Program-made: the position numbers and the translations under genes
Part shown: positions 7,813-14,778 of the stretch, piece after piece
Layout: each line of letters starts with the position of its first letter
Position numbering within the stretch: position 1 is the first letter of the stretch
Source: Clostridia bacterium
GTDB lineage: Bacteria; Bacillota_A; Clostridia; Oscillospirales; CAG-272
Length of the DNA stretch: 29,833 nt
Direction of reading: 5' to 3'
NCBI GenBank assembly: GCA_017542695.1
Contig: JAFXWT010000013.1
Coordinates: 1-29,833 of the forward strand
The notes under the pieces: model-generated
Database searches by the model: none
Told to the model about the DNA's origin: nothing
The model's input: only the letters and a program-made list of their open reading frames with translations

Positions 7813-8697
7813 ATGCAGAAAAAACTTACGATCCTCGCGCCGGCAAAGATAAATTTGTTCCTCGACGTTATGGGACGGCGCGAAAACGGATATCATGAAA
7901 TCCTCTCCGTCATGCAGACGATCGGTATTTTCGACCGAGTGACGATCACGGTGCTCGACGCCGAAAACGGCGAGCAGAGGATAGAAGTAAACATGGACAA
8001 CGATGCTCCCGACGGGGAGGAAAACACCGTCTATCGTGCCGCCGAGCAGTTTTTCAAGGCGGAGGGAATTGAGAATTTTTGCGTTTCTTTTCAAATCGAA
8101 AAGCGCATTCCGCAAAAAGCGGGACTCGGCGGCGGCTCGTCCGACGCGGCAGCCGCGATAATCGGACTGAACGAGCTTTACGGTACTGAAATGACGCTTG
8201 AACAAATGCTCACGGTCGCCGCCGCGGTCGGCAGCGACGTGCCGTACTGCGTCAAGAAGGGAACGTGCGTCGTCAGCGGTATCGGAGACGTCATTCAAAG
8301 CTGCACTCCGATGCCCGAATGCGTCGTCGTCGTCGCAAAAATGAACGGCGATGGCATTTCGACGGCCGAAGCATACCGCCTTGTCGACGGAGTGACGGAT
8401 ACCGCGCCGATGGAAAAGCTGATCGACGCGCTCACCAAGTGCTCGCTCGAAGAGATAGGGAGGAGCATATTCAACAAATTCGAGCGTGTCACGCCCGAGG
8501 AAACGGGAGTTTTCGAGCTGAAGCAAAAGCTCGCCGCGTGCGGCTCGTCCGCCGTAATGATGACGGGCACCGGCTCCGCCGTATTCGCGCTGTTTGACAA
8601 CGTTCCGTCGGCAAAACGCGCCGCCGAGGCGCTCTCGGATATCGCCGAAACGTTCGTCTGCCGCCCCGTGCGCCGCGCGTATCGGTTCATCGAATGA
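7813..8697 (+). CDS. ispE: 4-diphosphocytidyl-2-C-methyl-D-erythritol kinase
   Basis: Phosphorylates CDP-ME at the 2-hydroxyl with ATP, the fourth step of the MEP (non-mevalonate) isoprenoid pathway, in the cytosol. The 294-residue length is normal. The N-terminal APAKINLFLDVMGRRENGYHE is the IspE signature (catalytic Lys12), and the GHMP kinase ATP loop PQKAGLGGGSSDAAA lies at about residues 100-114. GSDVPYC near 137 holds the catalytic Asp, and the C-terminal GHMP motif is MTGTGSAVFALF near 252. The ribosome-binding site is weak (AGTAGG just upstream), so coupling to the ferredoxin gene 6 bp before it is likely. It is convergent with the small gene at 8704-8964; a terminator for plus-strand transcripts lies beyond that gene. 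Confidence 0.97.
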   Translation: MQKKLTILAPAKINLFLDVMGRRENGYHEILSVMQTIGIFDRVTITVLDAENGEQRIEVNMDNDAPDGEENTVYRAAEQFFKAEGIENFCVSFQIEKRIPQKAGLGGGSSDAAAAIIGLNELYGTEMTLEQMLTVAAAVGSDVPYCVKKGTCVVSGIGDVIQSCTPMPECVVVVAKMNGDGISTAEAYRLVDGVTDTAPMEKLIDALTKCSLEEIGRSIFNKFERVTPEETGVFELKQKLAACGSSAVMMTGTGSAVFALFDNVPSAKRAAEALSDIAETFVCRPVRRAYRFIE

Positions 8698-8703
8698 TCG
8701 GGA

Positions 8704-8964
8704 TCAGAAAATAAATACAAGAACAAGCGCCACGATCGCCGCAGCCGCCGCCCCGATGAAAAATTCGGGCAGGGAAAAGCGGGATCTGGCGTTTTTTATC
8801 GCTTTCAGATGTTTTGACCGTTCGATTATCCTGTCCGCCTCGCGCACGATCTCATCCTCGTCGACGTTCATGCCGTCTTTTAACAGAAAGAACGCCTCGT
8901 CTATCACGCCTCCGTCGAGGTCTTTCACCACAACAAGATTTTTTCTGTATGTTCTCTGCGTCAT
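8704..8964 (-). CDS. Small tail-anchored membrane protein of unknown function
   Basis: 86 residues. The N-terminal 60 are soluble and charged, with a helical amphipathic stretch (DEDEIVREADRIIERSKHLK), followed by a C-terminal hydrophobic helix (about 68-86, FFIGAAAAAIVALVLVFIF) that ends at the stop codon. This is the topology of a tail-anchored protein. The best evidence that it is real is the strong Shine-Dalgarno GGAGGTG on the minus strand (8969-8975 on the plus strand), ideally spaced from the ATG. It is convergent with ispE and stands alone. I recognise no family; a regulatory or scaffolding role at the membrane is only a guess. Confidence 0.78.
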   Translation of the reverse strand: MTQRTYRKNLVVVKDLDGGVIDEAFFLLKDGMNVDEDEIVREADRIIERSKHLKAIKNARSRFSLPEFFIGAAAAAIVALVLVFIF

Positions 8965-9002
8965 ACCGCACCTCCGAATAATATATTACTGAAAAATTAT
9001 CG

Positions 9003-9029
9003 CCGCCCGATCGGGCGGTTATTCTTTTT
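9003..9029 (+). terminator. Rho-independent terminator, plus strand
   Basis: A perfect palindrome, CCGCCC (9003-9008), loop GATC, GGGCGG (9013-9018), followed by the U-rich tract TTATTCTTTTT. It probably ends transcripts that read from ispE across the antisense of the small gene. It also lies just upstream of the minus-strand small gene. Confidence 0.7.
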
Positions 9030-9112
9030 CGGGCAAAAATTTCTTTTTTGAATAAACAAAAGGGAATCAGAAAAATATATATGTAAAGAAAGACGATTTT
9101 TGAGGTGACGAT

Positions 9113-10384
9113 ATGATAAATTACAAAGCGCTGATACTTGCGGGCGGGCGCGGAACGCGCCTTGCTCCGATAACGGACGGGATCCCGAAGCCGCTCGTTC
9201 CCGTATCCGACAAGGCGGTTTTGTCTCACGCGCTCGCGCGTCTTTATTCAGCGGGAATAAAAAGCGCGGCGGTGACTCTCGGATACGGCAAAGACGAAAT
9301 AAAACAATATCTCGCAGAGCGCGGAACGGAGGGCGTTGATCTTAAATATTTTGAAGAGGAAACGCCGCTCGGCACGGCGGGGAGCGCGGTTGGCGCGAGG
9401 AGCTTTTTTGACGGAGATTTCATCGCCCTCGGCGGCGACGTTGTTTTCGATTTCGATATCGCGCCCGCGTTTGAAGCGCACAAAAAACGCGGCGCGCTGG
9501 TGACGATCATAGTATCGCATTCCGCTGACCCGTGCCGATACGGCTCGCTGATGTGCGACAAGGACGGCAGAGTGACCGATTTTTGCGAAAAGCCGTCGTG
9601 GCGGCGCGTTCGCGGCGACACGGTAAGCACGGGAATGTATATTCTCTCGCCGCGCATTTTCGATTTTATCCGCGAGAGTACGTTCTCCGATTTTGCAAAG
9701 GACGTTTTCCCGAATCTTGTCGGCGGTGCGCTCTTCGCGCATGTGACGGACGGGTATTTTTGCGATATCGGAACGCCGGCGGCGTATCTTCAAACGTGCG
9801 TCGACGCGGAGGCGGGGAAGATCGGCGGCATCGTCGGCGCGACCGTTTCGCCGCGCGCGAAAGTGTCCAAGGACGCGACTATCGACCACAGCGTTATCAT
9901 GGAAGGCGCGGCGATCGGCGCGGGAGCGACGGTTATAAACAGCATCGTGTGCAAAAACGCTGTCGTCATGTGCGGCGCGACCGTCGATTGCGCGATAGTA
10001 ACGGCGGGCGGCGTCGTTCCGACGAACGCGACGGCGCACAAAAGCGACTCCCTCGCGGAATTCGGGCGCGATATTTCCGATGCGAAAAGCGCCATCCGTC
10101 GCGCGTCGGGCGAGTTCGGAGACGATATCATGTCCGGCCGTGCGACATACTCTGTCACAGGCGTGACGGATGCGCCGCACGGCGCGGCAAAAACGGTCGG
10201 CGAGCTTATCTTGCGTGGCGCGAAGCCGCGCGACGAGGGCGTGCGCCTCATTTTCGACGACGGCTGCGCCGACATTTGCTGTGTTGACGGCGGCGCCGTC
10301 GAGATCACAGCCCGCGCCGCGACGGGAGAACGCGCGGGCGAACTGTTCAATTACGCGAAAAACGGCGTCAGAAATCTCTTTTGA
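9113..10384 (+). CDS. Sugar-phosphate nucleotidyltransferase with left-handed beta-helix and mutase-like tail
   Basis: 423 residues. The N-terminal nucleotidyltransferase domain (about 1-230) carries LAGGRGTRLAPITDGIPKP, including the catalytic Arg and Lys, GGDVVFDFD with the metal-binding Asp, EKP near residue 160 and DIGTPAAYL near 222. Hexapeptide repeats forming a left-handed beta-helix follow (about 240-310). The family makes NDP-sugars such as GDP-mannose or NDP-glucose from sugar 1-phosphates. The last 70 residues look like the final domain of alpha-D-phosphohexomutases (GVRLIFDDG, then ITARAATGERAGELF), though no catalytic mutase domain is present. In related Firmicute proteins a whole mutase follows the beta-helix, so this may be a shrunken fusion. 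The start follows GAGGTG at 9102-9107. Confidence 0.85.
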   Translation: MINYKALILAGGRGTRLAPITDGIPKPLVPVSDKAVLSHALARLYSAGIKSAAVTLGYGKDEIKQYLAERGTEGVDLKYFEEETPLGTAGSAVGARSFFDGDFIALGGDVVFDFDIAPAFEAHKKRGALVTIIVSHSADPCRYGSLMCDKDGRVTDFCEKPSWRRVRGDTVSTGMYILSPRIFDFIRESTFSDFAKDVFPNLVGGALFAHVTDGYFCDIGTPAAYLQTCVDAEAGKIGGIVGATVSPRAKVSKDATIDHSVIMEGAAIGAGATVINSIVCKNAVVMCGATVDCAIVTAGGVVPTNATAHKSDSLAEFGRDISDAKSAIRRASGEFGDDIMSGRATYSVTGVTDAPHGAAKTVGELILRGAKPRDEGVRLIFDDGCADICCVDGGAVEITARAATGERAGELFNYAKNGVRNLF

Positions 10385-10404
10385 CGTTATTTTTCAAATA
10401 TATC

Positions 10405-10433
10405 TTGCATTTATCTCTCGGGAGGTGTATAAT
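10405..10433 (+). promoter_or_regulatory. Sigma-A-type promoter of the RNase J gene
   Basis: -35 TTGCAT (10405-10410), a 17-bp spacer and a consensus -10 TATAAT (10428-10433). Transcription would start near 10440, giving an untranslated leader of about 260 nt before the RNase J ATG. Confidence 0.85.
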
Positions 10434-10439
10434 ACTCAT

Positions 10440-10702
10440 GTCGGCGTGCTGACGACGCCGATATGAAAAATGAAATAATTTGAAAAAATATATACGCTTA
10501 AAAGGACGGCGATTTCGGGGCGGTCCTTTTGGCAAAACGGCGTCCATGACCGACGGGACAGGGAGCAACGCATGGCTTTTTTGTTCCGTCTACATATTTT
10601 ATCAGATTATATAACTCCGCGCAGACGGCGTTTTTTGTGTTTGTTTTTTTGCGGAGAATACATACTTATTTGAAAGGACCGCGCTTATGCGGTAAAAGAA
10701 CA
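10440..10702 (+). promoter_or_regulatory. Structured 5' leader of RNase J with a possible ribosome-binding-site switch
   Basis: This 263-nt gene-free stretch holds several hairpins: TCGGCGT/ACGCCGA (10441-10447 with 10455-10461); AAAAGGAC/GTCCTTTT (10500-10507 with 10523-10530); and a 9-bp stem with one G-U pair (10552-10560 with 10582-10590). The segment GCGGTCCTTT (10520-10529) is also a perfect 10-nt complement of AAAGGACCGC (10673-10682), which contains the best Shine-Dalgarno of the leader. Forming that long-range helix is incompatible with the local hairpin. A two-codon ORF, ATG CGG TAA, follows the Shine-Dalgarno at 10687-10695. This is the layout of a translational switch, perhaps autoregulation by RNase J or by a small molecule. 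The pairing is seen in the sequence; the function is inferred. Confidence 0.6.
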
Positions 10703-12376
10703 ATGGCAAAAGGAAAAGAAAAGAAGCTTCGCATCATTCCGCTCGGCGGAGTGGGCGAAATAGGCAAAAACATCACGCTTGTCGAATACAGCGACAACAT
10801 ACTCATCATTGACTGCGGCATCGGCTTTCCGGGCGACGATATGTTCGGCATAGATCTCGTGACGCCCGATTTTTCGTACCTTGTGAACAACAGGGAAAAG
10901 ATCGTCGGGCTCGTCGTTACACACGGGCACGAGGACCACATCGGCTCGATACCGTATCTGCTCCACAAACTTGACATACCGATATACGCGACGCGCCTGA
11001 CGCTCGGCATCCTTGAAAACAAATTCGAGGAGCACAAATTCGAGTTTAACCCTCGGCTGAACTGCGTCGCGGCGGGCGATCGCGTCAAGATCGGTGTTTT
11101 TGAAGTCGAGTTTATCAGAGTCAACCACTCGATCGCCGACGCGGTGTGTCTTGCGATACGCACTCCCGCGGGGTTGATCGTCCATTCGGGCGACTTCAAG
11201 ATCGACGCGACGCCCGTCGAGGGTGAGATGACCGACCTCACCCGCCTCGGCGAGCTCGGACGCGAAGGCGTGAAACTGCTCATGTGCGAGTCGACGAATG
11301 TCGAGCGAGCGGGATTCACTCCGTCGGAGCGAACCGTCGGCGAATCACTCGTCAGATTTTTCGAGGAATACAAAAACAAACGGATCGTGATTTCGACGTT
11401 CTCGTCGAACGTCCATCGCGTTCAGCAGATAATCGACATCGCGTCGAAATACGGGCGGCGCGTCGCCGTTACGGGACGGAGCATGATAAATATCGTCAAC
11501 GCGGCGATGGAACTCGGCTATATGAACATTCCCAATGGGACGCTGTGCGATATCGCGGAGGTCAAAAAGCTCCCGCCGTCGAAGGTCGCCATCGTTTCAA
11601 CGGGCAGTCAGGGCGAGCCCATGTCGGGACTTTACCGAATGGCGTTTGGTATGCACGACAAGGTAGAACTCGGAACGGACGACCTCGTCATCATCAGCGC
11701 GTCCGCCATCCCCGGCAATGAAAAGCTCGTCGGAAACATCATAAACGAGCTTTATCGCCGCGGAGTCACCGTGCTGTCCGATACGGACGCCGACGTTCAT
11801 GTTTCGGGGCACGCGTGCCGTGAAGAGCTGAAAATATTCCACGCGCTTACAAGGCCCGAATATTTCATGCCCGTGCACGGCGAGGCGCGCCATCTGTATC
11901 GCCACAAAGAGCTTGCCGAGCACATGGGAATGGCGCCGAACCACATATTCGTTTCCGAACTCGGAAAGATACTTGAGATCGACTCCGCGGGCGCGCGCTT
12001 CTCGACGTCTGTACCAGCGGGCGTTGTGCTCGTCGACGGATCGGGAGTCGGCGACGTCGGAAACATCGTTCTGCGCGACAGAAGAAAACTCGCCGAGGAC
12101 GGACTCATAGTTATCACGGCGACGGTCGACTTCGCCGTCGGCGATATTGCCGCTGGCCCCGAGATCGTGTCGCGCGGATTCATTTATGAAAAGGAGTCGG
12201 AAGAGATGATCGTCGCTCTCCGCGAGATCGCGCGCGACGCACTTTACGACGGGCTTCGCCGCGGCATCACCGATTGGGCGGCGCTCAAAGGCAGGATGCG
12301 CGACGACGTTGCGAAGTACGTGTTCCAGAACACCAAGCGCAAGCCGATGGTGATCGTAATGCTGATGGAAGTTTAA
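10703..12376 (+). CDS. rnjA: Ribonuclease J (RNase J)
   Basis: A metallo-beta-lactamase/beta-CASP ribonuclease with 5'-to-3' exonuclease and endonuclease activity in mRNA decay and rRNA maturation. 557 residues, the usual length. The zinc ligands are in HGHEDH (residues 74-79), with HSGDFKID near 165, STNVE near 198 and the beta-CASP segment to about residue 370. PVHGEARHL near 393 and a C-terminal dimerisation domain complete the protein. The start is placed at ATG 10703 because the family begins with the short basic stretch seen here (MAKGKEKKLRIIPLGGVGEIG). It has only a weak site of its own; the good Shine-Dalgarno at 10673-10678 fits the two-codon ORF ahead of it. In-frame GTG 10637 and TTG 10670 would add residues unlike the family. 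Confidence 0.96.
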   Translation: MAKGKEKKLRIIPLGGVGEIGKNITLVEYSDNILIIDCGIGFPGDDMFGIDLVTPDFSYLVNNREKIVGLVVTHGHEDHIGSIPYLLHKLDIPIYATRLTLGILENKFEEHKFEFNPRLNCVAAGDRVKIGVFEVEFIRVNHSIADAVCLAIRTPAGLIVHSGDFKIDATPVEGEMTDLTRLGELGREGVKLLMCESTNVERAGFTPSERTVGESLVRFFEEYKNKRIVISTFSSNVHRVQQIIDIASKYGRRVAVTGRSMINIVNAAMELGYMNIPNGTLCDIAEVKKLPPSKVAIVSTGSQGEPMSGLYRMAFGMHDKVELGTDDLVIISASAIPGNEKLVGNIINELYRRGVTVLSDTDADVHVSGHACREELKIFHALTRPEYFMPVHGEARHLYRHKELAEHMGMAPNHIFVSELGKILEIDSAGARFSTSVPAGVVLVDGSGVGDVGNIVLRDRRKLAEDGLIVITATVDFAVGDIAAGPEIVSRGFIYEKESEEMIVALREIARDALYDGLRRGITDWAALKGRMRDDVAKYVFQNTKRKPMVIVMLMEV

Positions 12377-12383
12377 CGAAAAA

Positions 12384-12399
12384 AGCGCCGGGAGGCGCT
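12384..12399. other. GC-rich hairpin after RNase J
   Basis: AGCGCC (12384-12389), loop GGGA, GGCGCT (12394-12399), a perfect 6-bp stem just after the rnjA stop. On the plus strand it is preceded by A7 but followed by ATTGT, so it is a poor terminator. On the minus strand the stem is followed by six T residues, a good terminator shape for transcripts heading into rnjA antisense. It may serve as a 3' end or stabiliser for rnjA mRNA. Confidence 0.45.
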
Positions 12400-12426
12400 A
12401 TTGTACAAGCCGTGCATCTGCACCGC

Positions 12427-12550
12427 AAAAACAGAGAATATGCGAGATTTTGTGCGATTTTTGCACAAAAACGGAGATTTCCCCGCAAAAAACGTGTTTT
12501 TGTTTGACAAAAACAGATTTTTTTCGATTTTTTCAATTTTTTTCAAAAAA
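12427..12550. other. Helically phased A/T tracts (predicted curved DNA) upstream of the pot promoter
   Basis: Runs of 3-7 A or T have centres near 12429, 12450, 12460, 12469, 12479, 12490, 12499, 12511, 12521, 12531, 12540 and 12548, close to one helical turn apart for about 100 bp. They end four bases before the -35 hexamer at 12554. Tracts in phase bend DNA in one direction, and curved or A-rich DNA in this position often acts as an UP element or a site for nucleoid proteins. I see no convincing gene in this stretch. Confidence 0.65.
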
Positions 12551-12553
12551 CTA

Positions 12554-12582
12554 TTGCATTTTATAAAAGTAAATGTTATAAT
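12554..12582 (+). promoter_or_regulatory. Sigma-A-type promoter of the potABCD operon
   Basis: -35 TTGCAT (12554-12559), a 17-bp spacer and -10 TATAAT (12577-12582); transcription should start near 12589. Both hexamers and the spacing are the same as in the RNase J promoter at 10405-10433. Confidence 0.85.
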
Positions 12583-12588
12583 TCGCTT

Positions 12589-12784
12589 GTGAATCGGAAA
12601 AACGGGCGTTTTTCCCATAAAAAATTATTTATGTATATTCACGGCACTTTTTAATGCACGGAAAAAGACAGCTTTTTTCCGTGCTTTTTTTCAAGCTATA
12701 CAACTCATGGCGGTTGTACGGGCGCGTGGGGCGGACGACAGTCGGTGGACGCGCAAAAAAATACTTAAAAAGTGAGACTGAAAA
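12589..12784 (+). promoter_or_regulatory. Attenuator-like leader of potABCD
   Basis: The 196-nt leader has a first hairpin, GGAAAAAC/GTTTTTCC (12596-12603 with 12608-12615), then a strong intrinsic terminator (12656-12691), and beyond it two more possible stems (12699-12704 with 12713-12718; 12722-12727 with 12749-12754) before a weak ribosome-binding site. TTTTTCC of the first hairpin (12609-12615) can instead pair with GGAAAAA of the terminator's 5' arm (12660-12666), and CGGAAAAA (12595-12602) with the terminator's 3' arm (12674-12681). The terminator and alternative pairings are mutually exclusive, as in a transcriptional riboswitch or attenuator. A polyamine or an RNA-binding protein would be a sensible signal given the downstream genes. 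I do not recognise a known class. Confidence 0.55.
12656..12691 (+). terminator. Intrinsic terminator inside the pot leader
   Basis: A perfect 11-bp stem, GCACGGAAAAA (12656-12666) with TTTTTCCGTGC (12674-12684), a 7-nt loop and seven T residues after it. It lies about 70 nt after the predicted transcription start and 93 nt before potA, so it would end most transcripts early unless it is prevented from forming. Confidence 0.85.
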
Positions 12785-13951
12785 ATGAACAAAGACACCA
12801 AAATCATTGAACTTAAGCACGTTTCCAAAAGTTTCGACGGGGAAACGGTTCTTTCCGATCTCTCCCTTGACATTCATGACAAGGAATTCGTGACGCTCCT
12901 CGGCCCCTCCGGCTGCGGAAAAACGACAACGCTCCGCATACTCGGCGGATTTGAGTCGGCGGACGAGGGTGACATTTGCTTTATGGGCGAGAAGATAAAC
13001 GACGTTCCGCCTTACCGCCGTCACGTCAACACCGTGTTCCAGCGCTACGCGCTCTTCCCGCACCTGAACGTATTCGAGAACATCGCGTTCGGACTTCGCG
13101 TTGCAAAAATCAAAGAAAAGGAAATAGTCGAGCGCGTCGAAAAAATGCTTGCGCTGGTAAATCTGCGCGGATTTGAAAAGCGCTCCGTCAGCACGCTTTC
13201 GGGCGGTCAGCAGCAGAGAGTCGCTATCGCTCGCGCGCTTGTAAACAACCCAAAGGTCCTCCTTCTCGACGAACCGCTCGCCGCTCTCGACCTTAAACTC
13301 CGCAAAGATATGCAGAAGGAGCTTAAAAATATCCAGCGCGAGACGGGCATCACATTCGTTTACGTCACGCACGACCAAGAGGAAGCTCTCTCGATGAGCG
13401 ATACGATCGTTGTCATGGCAAACGGCAAGATCCAGCAGATCGGCACGTCGACAGACATATACAACGAACCGGAAAACGCATTCGTTGCCGACTTCATCGG
13501 CGAATCAAATATTCTCGACGGCGTTATGCTCGAGGACTACAAGGTCAGATTCTCAAATCACACGTTCGAGTGCGTCGACAAGGGATTTGAACCGAAAGAG
13601 CCCGTCGACGTCGTCGTTCGTCCCGAGGACGTGGACATCGTTCCCGTCGAACGCGGCATGCTCCGCGGCAAGGTCACGTCCGTCGTGTTCAAGGGCGTAC
13701 ATTGGGAGATCATCGTCGACATCGACGGATTCAAGTGGATGATACAGACGACGGACTACTGCGCTCCCGACTCCGACATCGGCGTTTACATCGAGCCCGA
13801 TGCGATCCATATAATGAAAAAATCCGAATACTCCGATATGTTCGGCGACTATTCGTCGTACAGCGACGAATTTGAAGAGCTCAGCGTCGCCGAGCCCGAG
13901 AACGAAGAAGAAAAAGAAGAAACCTCGGATGACGCGGAGGCGGCCGAATGA
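12785..13951 (+). CDS. potA: Spermidine/putrescine ABC transporter, ATP-binding protein
   Basis: The ATPase that powers polyamine import with PotB, PotC and PotD. 388 residues. Walker A is GPSGCGKTT (40-48), the ABC signature LSGGQQQR is near 139-146, Walker B VLLLDEP is near 158-164 and the switch His is in VTHDQEEA near 195. A C-terminal TOBE-like regulatory region follows (about 240-350). The last 25 or so residues form an unusually acidic tail rich in Glu and Asp. The ribosome-binding site is weak, and the leader upstream carries an attenuator-like terminator. The stop overlaps potB by 4 bp (ATGA). The identity is secured by the complete potABCD order. Confidence 0.95.
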   Translation: MNKDTKIIELKHVSKSFDGETVLSDLSLDIHDKEFVTLLGPSGCGKTTTLRILGGFESADEGDICFMGEKINDVPPYRRHVNTVFQRYALFPHLNVFENIAFGLRVAKIKEKEIVERVEKMLALVNLRGFEKRSVSTLSGGQQQRVAIARALVNNPKVLLLDEPLAALDLKLRKDMQKELKNIQRETGITFVYVTHDQEEALSMSDTIVVMANGKIQQIGTSTDIYNEPENAFVADFIGESNILDGVMLEDYKVRFSNHTFECVDKGFEPKEPVDVVVRPEDVDIVPVERGMLRGKVTSVVFKGVHWEIIVDIDGFKWMIQTTDYCAPDSDIGVYIEPDAIHIMKKSEYSDMFGDYSSYSDEFEELSVAEPENEEEKEETSDDAEAAE

Positions 13952-14778
13952 GAAAGAAAACATTTTTCGAAGGGTTTGCCGCCGTACCGCACGTCGTATG
14001 GGTCGTTCTCTGCATCGTGCTGCCGCTCGTGTTCGTCGTTTACTTCGCGTTCACGGACTCAAGCGGAGCGTTCTCGTTTGAAAACATAGGGAACCTTTCG
14101 CGTTACGGACATATCTTCCTGCTTTCGATATGCTTTGCGCTGATATCGACGGCGCTGTGCCTTCTTATCGGCTATCCGCTTGCGTACTTTATGTCGCGCC
14201 TGAAGCCGAGAACGCAAAAAATACTCGTTATCGTGCTTATGCTCCCGATGTGGATAAGTCTGCTTATCAGAACGTATTCGCTGATGGCGATACTCGACAA
14301 CGGCGGTCTTTTCAACACGCTTCTCGAATCTCTCGGTATCACGCGCATCCACATTGTCGGAACTCCCGGCGCCGTCATACTCGGCATGGTCTACGATTTC
14401 CTGCCGTATATGGTGCTTCCGATATACACGTCCCTCTCAAAGCTCGACGCAAGATACTATGAGGCGGCGAACGACCTCGGCGCAGGCAATTTCAAGACGC
14501 TGTTCAAGGTCGCGTTCCCGCTTTCGCTCCCCGGCGTCATTTCGGGGATAACGATGGTGTTCGTCCCGTCGATCTCGACTTTCTACATTTCGCAGAAGCT
14601 CGGCGGCGGTCTGTTCGACCTCATCGGCGATACGATCGAGCGCGAGTTCCAGAATAAGTCGACGTATAACATCGGCGCTGCGATATCGCTTGTAATGATG
14701 ATACTGATACTCATATCCGTAGCAATAATGAACCGCTTCTCCGAGGGTGACGAAAACGAAGGAGGTATCATCGTATGA
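13948..14778 (+). CDS. potB: Spermidine/putrescine ABC transporter permease
   Basis: 276-residue inner-membrane permease with six predicted helices. The cytoplasmic EAA loop that docks with PotA is seen as [20 protein letters not shown] near residue 170, followed by [11 protein letters not shown]. Together with PotC it forms the transmembrane channel. The start ATG overlaps the potA stop, and its own stop overlaps potC (ATGA in each case), so the subunits are probably made in coupled amounts. Both length and motif match the PotB/PotH family. Confidence 0.95.
   Translation: MRKKTFFEGFAAVPHVVWVVLCIVLPLVFVVYFAFTDSSGAFSFENIGNLSRYGHIFLLSICFALISTALCLLIGYPLAYFMSRLKPRTQKILVIVLMLPMWISLLIRTYSLMAILDNGGLFNTLLESLGITRIHIVGTPGAVILGMVYDFLPYMVLPIYTSLSKLDARYYEAANDLGAGNFKTLFKVAFPLSLPGVISGITMVFVPSISTFYISQKLGGGLFDLIGDTIEREFQNKSTYNIGAAISLVMMILILISVAIMNRFSEGDENEGGIIV

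Noticed and set aside
7195..8526. A 443-codon open frame on the minus strand
   Set aside because: It is antisense to the DUF362, ferredoxin and ispE genes, which all have strong motifs; no ribosome-binding site or family is visible.
10615..10656. CTCCGC/GCGGAG with long T runs as a terminator before RNase J
   Set aside because: The T-rich stretch is inside a 30-nt loop and the inner stems are only 3 bp, so it does not have the shape of an intrinsic terminator.
10637..10702. GTG or TTG starts extending RNase J upstream
   Set aside because: The added residues are unlike the family, whose N-terminus matches the ATG at 10703. They remain possible but unlikely.
12401..12592. Short open frame after RNase J on the plus strand
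   Set aside because: It runs through phased A/T tracts and the pot promoter, has no ribosome-binding site and gives low-complexity Phe/Lys-rich sequence.
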